A stretch of DNA of 64,000 nt, taken from assembly GCA_943842625.1 (NCBI GenBank), contig CALTCK010000002.1, forward strand, positions 1-64,000, given 5' to 3'. The position numbers and the translations under genes are program-made. The stretch is from an uncultured Flavobacteriaceae bacterium (lineage in GTDB: Bacteria > Bacteroidota > Bacteroidia > Flavobacteriales > Flavobacteriaceae). Below the pieces are notes generated by a model that was not told the origin of the DNA, did no database searches, and saw only the letters and a program-made list of their open reading frames with translations. Below are positions 46,479 through 56,067 of this stretch, one piece after another. Positions within the stretch are counted from its first letter, which is position 1. Every line of letters begins with the position of its first letter.

Positions 46479-47798
46479 ATGCAATATATTCCAAATATTC
46501 TATTTTTAATCGTTTTATTTCTTGGGATAGGATTTTTTATCAAAAGTTGTAAAAAAATAATTCGAAATATAAAGCTAGGTCAAAAAGTGGATATTTCAGA
46601 TCATAAAAAAACACGTTGGAATAATGTTTTCAGAATAGCATTTGGGCAATCAAAAATGGTGACTCGTCCTTTGTCAGGTTTTCTTCACATTATCGTTTAT
46701 ATTGGATTTGTCGTTATTAATATCGAAGTATTAGAAATTATTATTGATGGATTATTTGGTACCCATCGTATATTCTCTGGTCTTGGAATTTTTTATAATA
46801 TTTTAATTGCATCCTTCGAGATTTTAGCACTTTTAGTTTTGGTTAGTGTGGTCATATTTTGGATTCGAAGAAATTTTAAAAAAATTAAGCGGTTTTGGTC
46901 TCCAGAAATGAAAGGTTGGCCAAAAAATGATGCAAATATTATTTTATATTTTGAGATGGTATTGATGTCTTTATTTTTATTAATGAATGTCTCTGACCTA
47001 CAACTCCAAATATTAGGAGCTGATCATTACAACACTGCAGGTAGTTTCCCAGTTAGTAGCTATCTCTTACCGCTATTTGAAAATCTTTCAGAGACGAGCT
47101 TAATTATCTTTGAACGAACCGCTTGGTGGCTTCACATCATTGGAATTTTTGTGTTTTTAAATTACTTATACTACTCTAAGCACTTGCACATACTATTAGC
47201 ATTTCCAAATGTATATCATGGTAGTGTCGAACCCAAAGGGAAATTTAAAAATTTGGAATCTGTTACAACTGAAGTTAAATTAATGATGGATCCAAACCAA
47301 GATCCGTTTGCAACACCTACTACAGAATCCGATGTTCCAGCAAAGTTTGGTGCAAGTGACGTATTAGATTTAAATCGAACACAATTATTAAATGCATATA
47401 CTTGTACGGAATGCGGACGTTGTACAAGTAATTGTCCTGCCAATCAAACAGGCAAAAAATTGTCTCCAAGAAAAATTATGATGGATACACGTGACCGTCT
47501 AGAAGAAATAGGAAAAAATATAGATAGAAATGGTGAATTTAAAGACGATAACAAACAATTATTAGATAATTATATTACAAGGGAGGAATTGTGGGCTTGT
47601 ACTACTTGTAATGCCTGCGTAGAGTCATGTCCGGTCAGTATAGACCCATTATCTATCATCATGGATATGCGTCAATATTTAGTAATGGAACAATCAGCTG
47701 CACCAAACGAACTAAATATTTCTATGACAAATATTGAAAATAACGGAGCTCCCTGGCCTTATAATCAAATGGATCGATTAAACTGGAAAAAAAATTAA
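46479..47798 (+). CDS. Membrane-bound (Fe-S)-binding oxidoreductase subunit
   Basis: This protein has 439 residues. Four or more hydrophobic segments (about 3-20, 67-95, 102-130, 154-170 and 205-228) resemble a heme b / quinone membrane module. Two [4Fe-4S] motifs follow: CTECGRCTSNCPANQTGKKLSP near residue 308, and CTTCNACVESCPVSIDPL near 370. Together with the CCG protein downstream it resembles HdrBC-like or ETF:menaquinone oxidoreductase complexes that pass electrons from electron-transfer flavoprotein or another donor to the quinone pool. That role is inference; no ETF gene is in the window. Confidence 0.85.
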   Translation: MQYIPNILFLIVLFLGIGFFIKSCKKIIRNIKLGQKVDISDHKKTRWNNVFRIAFGQSKMVTRPLSGFLHIIVYIGFVVINIEVLEIIIDGLFGTHRIFSGLGIFYNILIASFEILALLVLVSVVIFWIRRNFKKIKRFWSPEMKGWPKNDANIILYFEMVLMSLFLLMNVSDLQLQILGADHYNTAGSFPVSSYLLPLFENLSETSLIIFERTAWWLHIIGIFVFLNYLYYSKHLHILLAFPNVYHGSVEPKGKFKNLESVTTEVKLMMDPNQDPFATPTTESDVPAKFGASDVLDLNRTQLLNAYTCTECGRCTSNCPANQTGKKLSPRKIMMDTRDRLEEIGKNIDRNGEFKDDNKQLLDNYITREELWACTTCNACVESCPVSIDPLSIIMDMRQYLVMEQSAAPNELNISMTNIENNGAPWPYNQMDRLNWKKN

Positions 47799-47799
47799 T

Positions 47800-48234
47800 A
47801 TGAACAAAAATGAAATAGATAAATTATTAAATAATAAAATAGAAGCAGGAGAATCTGTAAGTCCTGTTTTACCTAATGGCATTAAAAACTACTTAATAGA
47901 TATTGATGGTACTGTTTGTGATGATATACCTAATGAGGAACCAGAACGTATGCTAACAGCAAATGTTTATCCAGATGCATTACGAACTCTAAATAAATGG
48001 TATGATGAAGGACATATTATATGTTTTTTTACATCACGAACCGAAGAACATAGAGGAAACACAGAAATATGGTTGAAAAAACATGGTTTTAATTACCACT
48101 CTTTATTAATGGGAAAACCCAGAGGTGGAAATTATCATTGGGTAGACAACCACCTTGTAAAGGCAACTCGATACAAAGGTAAATTTACTGATTTGATTGA
48201 TAAAGAAGTTACAATTCAAGTGTTTGATGATTAA
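47800..48234 (+). CDS. HAD-superfamily small phosphatase-like protein
   Basis: The product has 144 residues. The HAD motif I is LIDIDGTVCDDIP (about residues 32-44), and motif II-like CFFTSRTEEHRGN lies near 86. WLKKHGFNYHSLLMGKPRGGNYHWVDNHLV forms the C-terminal half. Databases often call relatives phosphoheptose isomerase, a name the HAD motif does not support. The lysine of motif III may be K in MGKPRG. Its substrate is unknown. It starts 1 base after the membrane Fe-S gene and precedes the CCG gene, so it is nested inside that operon. Confidence 0.75.
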   Translation: MNKNEIDKLLNNKIEAGESVSPVLPNGIKNYLIDIDGTVCDDIPNEEPERMLTANVYPDALRTLNKWYDEGHIICFFTSRTEEHRGNTEIWLKKHGFNYHSLLMGKPRGGNYHWVDNHLVKATRYKGKFTDLIDKEVTIQVFDD

Positions 48235-48278
48235 AATAAAGTTTAAAAAACTTTAAATTATATATAAAAATAGCTAAC

Positions 48279-49073
48279 ATGAGTGAAGCATTAATAGTAC
48301 CTACAATGGCAGAATATCTTGCTCAGGGTAAAAGTCCTGAAGTTTTATTTTGGGTAGGATGTGCGGGAAGTTTTGATGATAGAGCAAAAAAAATTACCAA
48401 AGCTTTTGTGAAAATATTAAATAACTGTGGTATCGACTTTGCAGTTTTAGGAACAGAAGAAAGTTGTACCGGTGATCCTGCAAAAAGGGCTGGTAATGAA
48501 TTTCTTTTTCAGATGCAGGCGATGGCTAATATTCAAACATTGGATGAATATAAAATTAAAAAAATTGTCACAACATGCCCACATTGTTTTAATACTTTAA
48601 AAAACGAATATCCAAATTTAGGAGGACACTATCAGGTAATGCATCACACTCAATTTTTAAAAGATTTATTAAATGAAGGAAGATTAAAAGTTGAAGGGGG
48701 TAAATTTAAAGGAAAAAGAATAACTTTTCATGATCCTTGTTATTTGGGAAGAGCTAACAATGAATACGAAGCACCTCGAGATTTACTTAAGAAATTAGAA
48801 GTTGAACTTATAGAAATGCGGAGATGTAAATCTAATGGATTGTGTTGTGGAGCTGGAGGAGCTCAAATGTTTAAAGATGCAGAAGCAGGAACAAAGGAAA
48901 TTTATGTAGAAAGAACAGAAGAAGCTTTAGAAATAAAACCCTCTATAATTGCAACTGGTTGCCCATTTTGTAATACAATGGTAACCGATGGAGTCAAGTC
49001 AAAAGAGAAAGAGTCTGAAGTACAGGTTTTGGACATTGCTGAAATGATTGTTAATGCTGAAGATATAATATAA
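48279..49073 (+). CDS. (Fe-S)-binding CCG-domain protein (HdrB/GlpC-like)
   Basis: The product has 264 residues and two CCG domains. The first has WVGCAGSFDDRAKK, ESCTGDPAKRAGNE and TCPHCFNTLKNEY; the second has FHDPCYLGRANNEY, GLCCGAGGAQMF and TGCPFCNTMV. These cysteine sets bind the unusual [4Fe-4S] cluster of HdrB. With the membrane Fe-S protein at 46479 it forms an electron-transfer pair. Its stop codon shares one base with the next ATG (TAATG). Confidence 0.9.
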   Translation: MSEALIVPTMAEYLAQGKSPEVLFWVGCAGSFDDRAKKITKAFVKILNNCGIDFAVLGTEESCTGDPAKRAGNEFLFQMQAMANIQTLDEYKIKKIVTTCPHCFNTLKNEYPNLGGHYQVMHHTQFLKDLLNEGRLKVEGGKFKGKRITFHDPCYLGRANNEYEAPRDLLKKLEVELIEMRRCKSNGLCCGAGGAQMFKDAEAGTKEIYVERTEEALEIKPSIIATGCPFCNTMVTDGVKSKEKESEVQVLDIAEMIVNAEDII

Positions 49074-49558
49074 TGGTGATCAACTTTGACGAACTTCCGG
49101 AAAATTCACGAATATGGATTTACCAATCAAATAGAAAACTAAGTGATAGTGAAATACTACTAATTGAGCCAAAAATTTTAACATTTTTAAAGACCTGGAC
49201 CGCTCATGGAAAAGATCTGGAGGCTGGGTTTGAAATTAAATACAATCGTTTCATTGTATTTGGATTAAATCAAGAAAACGCATCAGCATCTGGTTGCAGT
49301 ATTGATGCCTCTGTTAATTTTATTCAAACTATAGAAAAAGATTTAGAGATAGATCTTATGGACAAAATGAATGTTACCTACTACAATGGAGAATTTATAG
49401 CCCATAAATCATTAATTGATTTTAAAAAAATGGCCAAAGCTAAATCAATATCTAAAAATACAATTGTTTTTAATAATTTAGTAAACACTAAGATAGACTA
49501 CCTTGATAATTGGGAAGTGCCAGCAAAAGATAGTTGGCATGCAAGATTTTTAGCATAA
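49073..49558 (+). CDS. Conserved Bacteroidota protein of unknown function
   Basis: The product has 161 residues. I recognise it as the protein often entered in databases as ABC transporter ATPase; it has no Walker A or ABC signature, so that name is not supported. Conserved features are SRIWIYQSNRKLSDSE at the N-terminus, AHGKDLEAGFEIKYNRFIVF, and the C-terminal block IDYLDNWEVPAKDSWHARFL. There is no signal peptide or membrane segment. Translation is coupled to the CCG protein by a TAATG overlap, so it may help that complex. Confidence 0.72.
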   Translation: MVINFDELPENSRIWIYQSNRKLSDSEILLIEPKILTFLKTWTAHGKDLEAGFEIKYNRFIVFGLNQENASASGCSIDASVNFIQTIEKDLEIDLMDKMNVTYYNGEFIAHKSLIDFKKMAKAKSISKNTIVFNNLVNTKIDYLDNWEVPAKDSWHARFLA

Positions 49559-49580
49559 TTTTTGTTGACTTAATTTATCT

Positions 49581-52497
49581 ATGAAAAAACTTTTCATCAC
49601 TATTCTAACTCTATTCTTTTTCAATTTCTTATCAGCGCAGGAGTTTGATCCTTTGCTATTAGAAAAAGATCAAACAAATCAAAAAAAATGGGTAGATAGT
49701 ATATACAACTCAATGTCTATTCATGAAAAAGTTGGGCAACTTTTTATGGTAGATGTATTTTCAAAAGATTCAAAGGATAAAACAGACCTTATTAATTCAC
49801 TAATCAAAGATTACTATATCGGTGGAATTATTTTTTCTAAGGGAGGTCCTGTTCGTCAAGCCAAATTGAGTAATCAATATCAAAAAATTTCAAAAACTCC
49901 CTTATTAATGGCAATGGATGCAGAATGGGGTTTAGCAATGCGTTTGGATTCAACTTTTGCTTATCCTTGGAATATGACATTAGGTGCTATCGCTGATAAT
50001 AAAATCGTTTATGATATCGGTAAGCAAATTGGAGCACATGTAAAGCGAATGGGCATGCATATTAATTTTTCTCCTGTAGTTGATATTAATACCAATCCTG
50101 ACAATCCTATCATCGGTAATCGCTCTTTTGGTGAAGATCGAGATAATGTTACGAATAAAGCTTTAGCATACATGCGAGGTATGCAAAGTAGTGGAATACT
50201 TGCAAATGCTAAACATTTTCCCGGTCATGGTGATACTGACTTAGATTCACATAAAATATTACCTACGATATCGTTTACAAAAAAAAGATTAGATAGTATT
50301 GAATTGCATCCCTATAAGCGTTTATTTCAAGAGGGGTTATCGAGCGTAATGGTAGCACATTTAAATGTTCCAGCATTAGAAAAAAGAAAAAAATTTCCGT
50401 CTTCAATTTCTAAAGCAATAGTTACCGATTTGTTACAGAATGATTTAAATTTCCAAGGTTTAATTTTTACAGATGCTCTAAATATGAAAGGAGCATCAAA
50501 TTTTAAAAAACCAGGTGAGATAGATTTAGCAGCATTTTTAGCAGGAAATGATGTGTTGTTAATATCAGAAAGTATTCCCAAAGCGCATCAACTTATTGTT
50601 GAAGCCTTTAGGAAGGGTGTAATATCAGAGGAAAGATTATCGAGATCAGTAAAAAAAATATTATTCGCCAAATATAAAGTAGGCTTAAATAATTATCAAC
50701 CTATCGAGTTAAATTCTTTACTATCAGATTTAAATACTCCGTATGATGTTATGCTCTTACGAAAAAGCTATAGAAAATGCATTAACTGTTCTTAAAAATG
50801 ATCGTCTTATCATACCAATCAAAAAAATAGAAAAAACAAAGATTGCTTATGTACACATGGGAGATGATACTGGAACCTATTTCTTTAACCATTTAAATAA
50901 ATATGCCCAAGTAGATTGGATTAAAGCTAATTCAATTATTGAATATAAAGAAAAACTAAAAGAATACGACCTAACGATCATAGGTTTTCATAAATCAAAT
51001 GCCAACCCATGGAAAGAATATAAATTTAGTGATCATGAACTGACTAAACTTTACGAAATATCCAGGACTAATAAAGTCATTTTAGATGTATTTACAAGAC
51101 CTTACGCAATAAATGATATACAATCATTTTCTAATATTAACGGTATTTTATTGTCGTATCAAAATAGCAAAATATCCCAAGAATTATCTGCACAATTAAT
51201 TTTTGGTTCTATTACTGCCAAAGGTTCTTTACCAGTTTCAATCGGAAATCAATTTCCAGTAAATACCACAAACTTTACACGTATACAAAAACGACTACAA
51301 TATGGAACTCCGGAGAGTGTTGGAGTTAATTCAATTAAATTGAAAAAAATTGATTCATTAGTAAATTATGGAATAAATGAGAATATGATGCCAGGTGCAC
51401 AAGTTCTAGTTGCCCGAAAAGGAAAAATCATTTACAATAAAGCTTTTGGGTATCATACTCAAGAAAAAATAAATAAAGTTTCTGAGAATGATATTTATGA
51501 TCTAGCATCCTTAACAAAAATTCTAGCAACCTTACCAATGGTAATGAAATTAGTTGATGATAGTACAATAAGCTTAGATACTAAAATTCCAGAATTACTT
51601 CCAGAATATTTTGCAACTAACAAAGAAAATATTACTGTCAAAGAAATGCTATCGCATTATGCAAGGATTAAATCATGGATCCCTTTTTACCTCGAAACTT
51701 TAGATTCTTTAAAATTACCAGATAAAAAATATTACTCAAAAAGTAAATCTAATGATTTTGAAATTCAGGTAGCTAATGACCTCTACGTGAGAAATGATAT
51801 GAAAGATTCGATATACCTGAAGATCAAGGAAAGTGAGTTATATAATAGGTTAAGATATAAGTATAGTGATTTACCTTTTTATATTCTTAAAGAATTTTTA
51901 GAACGTCACCATAATAAACAATTCAAGGATTTAGTTCAGAATGAGTTATATCAATCAATAGGAGCGAACCATACCACTTTTTTACCATTAGAGAAGTTTA
52001 CTTTAGACATGATACCTCCAACAGAAATTGATCAATATTTTAGAATGCAGAAAATTCATGGCTTTGTTCATGACCAAGGAGCTGCACTTTTAGGAGGCGT
52101 TAGTGGTCATGCTGGATTATTTAGTAATGCTAATGATATCGCAAAAATCATGCAGATGTATTTGTGGAATGGTAGCTATGGAAACTATCAATACATAAAA
52201 TCAGAAACTATAGATCTATTTAACTCCTGTAATTTTTGTGATGTTGATGTAAGACGGGGAGTAGGTTTTGACAAACCCCAACTAGATGATATTGGGCCAA
52301 CTTGTGGTTGTATTTCCATGAATAGTTTTGGTCATAGCGGATTTACAGGTACTTTTACCTGGGCAGATCCAGATGAAGAAATTATTTATATTTTCTTATC
52401 AAATCGAACGTATCCATCTGCAGATAATAAAAGTATCATTGAAAATAATTTACGGAGTGATATTCAAGGCCTAATTTATGAATCAATTGAAGATTAA
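49581..52497 (+). CDS. Secreted NagZ-like GH3 glycosidase fused to a class C-type serine hydrolase, reading frame broken
   Basis: The protein has about 971 residues. A signal peptide (MKKLFITILTLFFFNFLSA) is followed by a GH3 domain with the NagZ signature KHFPGHGDTDLDSH at residues 211-224 and the nucleophile region LIFTDALNMKGA with Asp 298. A beta-lactamase-type domain follows: SxxK as SLTK in DLASLTKILATLP, the YxN-like YSDLPFY and HSG in FGHSGFTGTF. NagZ enzymes release GlcNAc from anhydromuropeptides; being secreted and fused, this one probably acts in the periplasm. An extra C near 50752 shifts the frame between PYDVML and YEKAIENALTVL. Confidence 0.85.
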
Positions 52498-52513
52498 AAT
52501 TTTATTAATTTTG
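52486..52513 (+). promoter_or_regulatory. Two-box Bacteroidota promoter for bshA
   Basis: TTG (52486-52488) is followed after 17 bases by TAATTTTG (52506-52513), and the bshA ATG is 18 bases further on. The -33 box lies inside the end of the GH3 fusion gene, so bshA can be expressed independently. Confidence 0.5.
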
Positions 52514-52531
52514 TTTAACTAAAATAACCTT

Positions 52532-53683
52532 ATGAAAATTGCAATAGTTTGTTATCCAACATTTGGTGGAAGTGGAGTAGTAGCAACTGAATTGGGTATA
52601 GCTTTAGCTGAACATGGTCACGAGATTCATTTTATAACCTACAAGCAACCTGTTCGATTACAACTTCTACATAATAATGTTCATTATCATGAGGTAAGTG
52701 TCCCTAGCTACCCTTTATTTCATTACCAACCCTACGAATTAGCTTTGTCTAGTAAGTTAGTAAATATGGCCAAATTGCATGAAATAGAAATAGTTCATGT
52801 TCACTATGCCATTCCACACGCATATGCTGGTTATATGGCTAAACAAATGTTAGCGCAAGAAGGTATTTTTATACCAATGGTGACAACACTTCATGGAACT
52901 GATATAACGTTAGTAGGTAGCCATCCCTTCTATAAACCAGCAGTTACGTTCAGTATAAATAATAGTGATGCCGTTACATCCGTATCGCAAAGTCTAAAAG
53001 ACGATACGTTAAGACTTTTTAATATTAAAAAAGAAATAGAGGTGGTTCCTAATTTTATCGATACAAAAAAATATGAAAATCTTTATTCTAATTGTGAAAG
53101 AGAGTTAATTGCTTCCAATAATGAGAAAATAATTACTCACATAAGTAATATTAGAAAAGTTAAGCGGGTAGACGATGTCATAGAAATATTTGATCGAATT
53201 CAAAAAGAACTACCAGCAAAACTAGTCATAGTAGGTGATGGACCTGAAAAAGAATCCTTAGAAAATTTATGTAAAAAAAAGGGAATCGACGAAAAAGTTT
53301 TGTTTGTTGGAAATAGCCACGAAGTTGATAAAATTTTATGTTTTAGTGACTTATTTATACTTCCGTCAGAACATGAAAGTTTTGGTTTAGTAGCCCTGGA
53401 AGCAATGGTTTGTGGGGTTCCTGTCATATCAAGTAATGCAGGTGGTTTACCAGAAGTAAATATACATGGTGAGAGTGGTTATTTAAGTAATGTAGGAAAC
53501 GTTGATGAAATGGCTAAAAACGCCCTTAAGATTCTTGTAAACAGTGATACTCACCAACTGTTTAAAAGAAAAGCTAAAGAGAATGCGCAACGATTTGAAA
53601 CAAAATTAATAGTACCGATTTATGAGGAGATCTATAAAAAATCCTTAGCAAAAACAAAACTAAATATTACGAGCACCTCCTAA
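52532..53683 (+). CDS. bshA: N-acetyl-alpha-D-glucosaminyl L-malate synthase BshA
   Basis: BshA joins UDP-GlcNAc and L-malate in the first step of bacillithiol synthesis. This GT4 glycosyltransferase of 383 residues has MKIAIVCYPTFGGSGVVATELG (1-22), HVHYAIPHAYAGYMAK, TLHGTDITLVG (about 122-132) and, in the C-terminal Rossmann domain, ISNIRKVKRVDD, EHESFGLVALEAMVCGVPVISS and GGLPEV. These are diagnostic of BshA. Bacillithiol occurs in several Bacteroidota. BshB and BshC are not evident here. The gene is intact. Confidence 0.95.
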   Translation: MKIAIVCYPTFGGSGVVATELGIALAEHGHEIHFITYKQPVRLQLLHNNVHYHEVSVPSYPLFHYQPYELALSSKLVNMAKLHEIEIVHVHYAIPHAYAGYMAKQMLAQEGIFIPMVTTLHGTDITLVGSHPFYKPAVTFSINNSDAVTSVSQSLKDDTLRLFNIKKEIEVVPNFIDTKKYENLYSNCERELIASNNEKIITHISNIRKVKRVDDVIEIFDRIQKELPAKLVIVGDGPEKESLENLCKKKGIDEKVLFVGNSHEVDKILCFSDLFILPSEHESFGLVALEAMVCGVPVISSNAGGLPEVNIHGESGYLSNVGNVDEMAKNALKILVNSDTHQLFKRKAKENAQRFETKLIVPIYEEIYKKSLAKTKLNITSTS

Positions 53684-53715
53684 AAATTGATTACTATTTA
53701 GTTAAAACATTTATT

Positions 53716-54165
53716 TCATTCGTTTCTTACTTTTTTCAATAAATCTTTTACTGTTAATTGCAGTAATGAAAACATCATTGCGGTTGTCCAACCAAGAAGA
53801 AGCACTCCATTCATTGCTTCAAAACCTGCCAACATTCGGTTTGCAGAATTTATAGTAATATCCCCATAACCTAAGGTAGTAAAAGTTACTAGTGAAAAGT
53901 ATATAGCTTTTTCGATGGACTCAAATTCAGTTATTCCAGGTAAAAGATAGTAGGTAAAACCCCAAATAATAGCTTCTATAAAATTTAATGAAAGTAAAAA
54001 TATCGCTGAGTAAATAAGAATCCAAACAATTTTTTTAGACAAAGACTTTGTCGTTTTTTTCTTGTATTTTTTTCTGATTAATTTTATCCAATAAATAGTG
54101 CCATAACCGTGGATAAGGATCGTTAGTCCAATTACTAAAACACCAATAATTATATTTACCAACAT
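53716..54165 (-). CDS. Two-helix potassium channel family protein
   Basis: The product has 149 residues. Hydrophobic segments lie at about 3-25, 48-70 and 110-138, with the pore loop between the second and third. The selectivity filter is present as TFTTLGYGDI near residue 97. No cytoplasmic RCK or cyclic-nucleotide domain follows, so it is the minimal ion-channel (KcsA-like) form. It should form a tetramer in the inner membrane. How it is gated is unknown. Confidence 0.88.
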   Translation of the reverse strand: MLVNIIIGVLVIGLTILIHGYGTIYWIKLIRKKYKKKTTKSLSKKIVWILIYSAIFLLSLNFIEAIIWGFTYYLLPGITEFESIEKAIYFSLVTFTTLGYGDITINSANRMLAGFEAMNGVLLLGWTTAMMFSLLQLTVKDLLKKVRNE

Positions 54166-54183
54166 ATTTTAAAAATTACATAT

Positions 54184-54191
54184 CAAAGATA
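54184..54191 (-). promoter_or_regulatory. Candidate -7 box for the potassium channel gene
   Basis: TATCTTTG on the minus strand fits TAnnTTTG and lies 18 bases upstream of the ATG. A TTG lies 15 bases further upstream, slightly closer than the usual 17 or more. Confidence 0.4.
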
Positions 54192-54245
54192 ATAAATTAA
54201 CATCCACAAGATAGTGTGATAATTTTATAATAATATAAGCATAGG

Positions 54246-55937
54246 CTATGAGATAGATTGATTGGTCTTCTTTTTGACACTAAATTGTATAAGAATAGCA
54301 ATAAACATCACTAAGGAACATCCTACCAAATTTAACCATAAATAAGGCATTAAATCGATATACCAAAAGATAATTATAAAAAATTGTGTTATTAAGGCAG
54401 CTATAAATACCGAGGTGCTTTGTACATATTTAATAAAAAATGCTAATAAAAATATTCCCAATACGTTTCCATAAAAAACAGATCCAATAATGTTTACTAA
54501 TTGAATTAAATTATCAAAAAGATTAGCTACACAAGCTATCGATATTGCTATAACTCCCCAAAGTAAAGTAAACCATTTGGATGCTTTTACATAGTGTTTG
54601 TCACTTTTATCACTAATATTCCTCTTATACAAATCGATAGCGGTAGTAGAGGCTAATGCATTTAATTCGGAGGCTGTACTGGACATCGCTGCACTCAAGA
54701 TTACTGCCAATAATAAACCTATTAAACCTCGAGGCAAATTATTTAAAATAAAATATATAAAAACATAGTCTTTATCATTTGTTTCAGCCTCTGGATTCGC
54801 TTTTGTAATCAATTTTTTAGTTTGATCTCTTAAATCTTGTTTTATAGAATTTAAATAGAGAATATTTTCTGATATAGCTTTTCGCTCATTATTATTTTGA
54901 GTGTTCACATAATAAAATTGTTGATCTCTAATAACAAGATCTAACTCTTTTTTTTCATTTTCTAAATCAATTAATGAAGATGAAAATTCAGAATTTCTTA
55001 CATTTTCAATTGCAGAGGGATTAAAGTTTAAGGGAGATTCATTAAACTGATAAAAAACAAATACCATAACTCCAACCAATAATATGAAAAATTGCATCGG
55101 AACTTTTAGTAATCCATTCATTATTAAACCCATTTGACTTTCGCGAACAGATTTACCGCTCAAGTATCGTTGAACCTGACTTTGATCAGTTCCAAAATAG
55201 GAGAGTGCTAAAAAAGTACCACCAATTATACCACTCCAAAAAGTATATCGATTATCAAAGTCAAAGGAAAAATCTAAAATATCTAATTTACCGTTAGCTC
55301 CTGCAAGTTCAATAGCATTAGCAAATGAAATATCAAGAGGTAAATAATTTAAAATAATTAAAAAAGTTAAGAACATTCCAGCAAAAATAACACCCATTTG
55401 TTGTTTTTGAGTTATGCTAACAGCTTTTGTGCCACCACTAACAGTATAGATGATAACTAATAAACCAATGATAATATTTAAGGTAACTAAATCCCAACCT
55501 AAAACAGCAGATAAAATAATAGCGGGGGCAAAAATAGTAATCCCGGCTGCTAAACCTCTTTGAATTAAAAATAATACAGCAGTCAGTGTTCTGGTTTTTA
55601 AATCAAATCTGGTTTCTAAAAACTCATATGCTGTAAATACTTTTAGTTTATGATATAGTGGAATAAATACCATACTTATGATGATCATTGCTATTGGAAG
55701 CCCAAAGTAAAATTGAACAAAACCCATTCCGTCATGAAAAGCCTGTCCTGGAGTTGAAAGAAATGTTATGGCACTCGCTTGAGTAGCCATGACACTAAGT
55801 CCAATAGTCCACCAGTTAGATGAATTGCCACCCTTTAGATAATCTGTTACATTTTTATTATGTCGTGTTTTGTAGGTGCCATACAATACGATAAAAGCTA
55901 AGGTACCTCCAAGTACTATCCAATCAATTAATTGCAT
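54246..55937 (-). CDS. Sodium:solute symporter (SSS family)
   Basis: This 563-residue protein has about 13 membrane helices. The family blocks seen are GGNSSNWWTIGLSVMATQASAITFLSTPGQAF near the N-terminus, VYTVSGGTKAVSITQKQQMGVIFAG (helix 5 region), LSYFGTDQSQVQRYLSGKSV and, near 405, GLIGLLLAVILSAAMSSTASELNALAS, which holds Na+ site residues. A polar insertion of about 70 residues (about 300-370) sits between helices. The substrate is unknown. It forms a unit with the small membrane protein directly upstream and the PIG-L gene. Confidence 0.92.
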   Translation of the reverse strand: MQLIDWIVLGGTLAFIVLYGTYKTRHNKNVTDYLKGGNSSNWWTIGLSVMATQASAITFLSTPGQAFHDGMGFVQFYFGLPIAMIIISMVFIPLYHKLKVFTAYEFLETRFDLKTRTLTAVLFLIQRGLAAGITIFAPAIILSAVLGWDLVTLNIIIGLLVIIYTVSGGTKAVSITQKQQMGVIFAGMFLTFLIILNYLPLDISFANAIELAGANGKLDILDFSFDFDNRYTFWSGIIGGTFLALSYFGTDQSQVQRYLSGKSVRESQMGLIMNGLLKVPMQFFILLVGVMVFVFYQFNESPLNFNPSAIENVRNSEFSSSLIDLENEKKELDLVIRDQQFYYVNTQNNNERKAISENILYLNSIKQDLRDQTKKLITKANPEAETNDKDYVFIYFILNNLPRGLIGLLLAVILSAAMSSTASELNALASTTAIDLYKRNISDKSDKHYVKASKWFTLLWGVIAISIACVANLFDNLIQLVNIIGSVFYGNVLGIFLLAFFIKYVQSTSVFIAALITQFFIIIFWYIDLMPYLWLNLVGCSLVMFIAILIQFSVKKKTNQSIS

Positions 55938-55941
55938 ACGG

Positions 55942-56049
55942 TTAAAAGCTAATCATTAATAGGTAAAAAAGTACAATGTAAAGTGTATTTAAAACAATCA
56001 CCCATGTATAGCTTTTTTTCCAACTAAATTTATTTTTTTCCTCCATCAT
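55942..56049 (-). CDS. 35-residue membrane protein, putative symporter partner
   Basis: A complete frame codes for MMEEKNKFSWKKSYTW followed by VIVLNTLYIVLFYLLMISF: a short basic N-terminus then one transmembrane helix at about residues 14-34. It starts 18 bases after the PIG-L gene and ends 4 bases before the symporter ATG, so it is cotranscribed with and placed tightly beside the symporter. Small one- or two-helix partners are known for other SSS transporters (YhdT with PanF, YjcH with ActP); this resembles them in position, not clearly in sequence. A second ATG (56046) could be the real start. Confidence 0.7.
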   Translation of the reverse strand: MMEEKNKFSWKKSYTWVIVLNTLYIVLFYLLMISF

Positions 56050-56067
56050 TGAGTTAATTTATAAAAT

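Noticed and set aside
47800-48234. Name phosphoheptose isomerase for this family
   Set aside because: The protein has a HAD DxDGT motif and no SIS-type isomerase sequence.
49073-49558. Name ABC transporter ATPase for this family
   Set aside because: There is no Walker A, Q-loop or ABC signature in the 161 residues.
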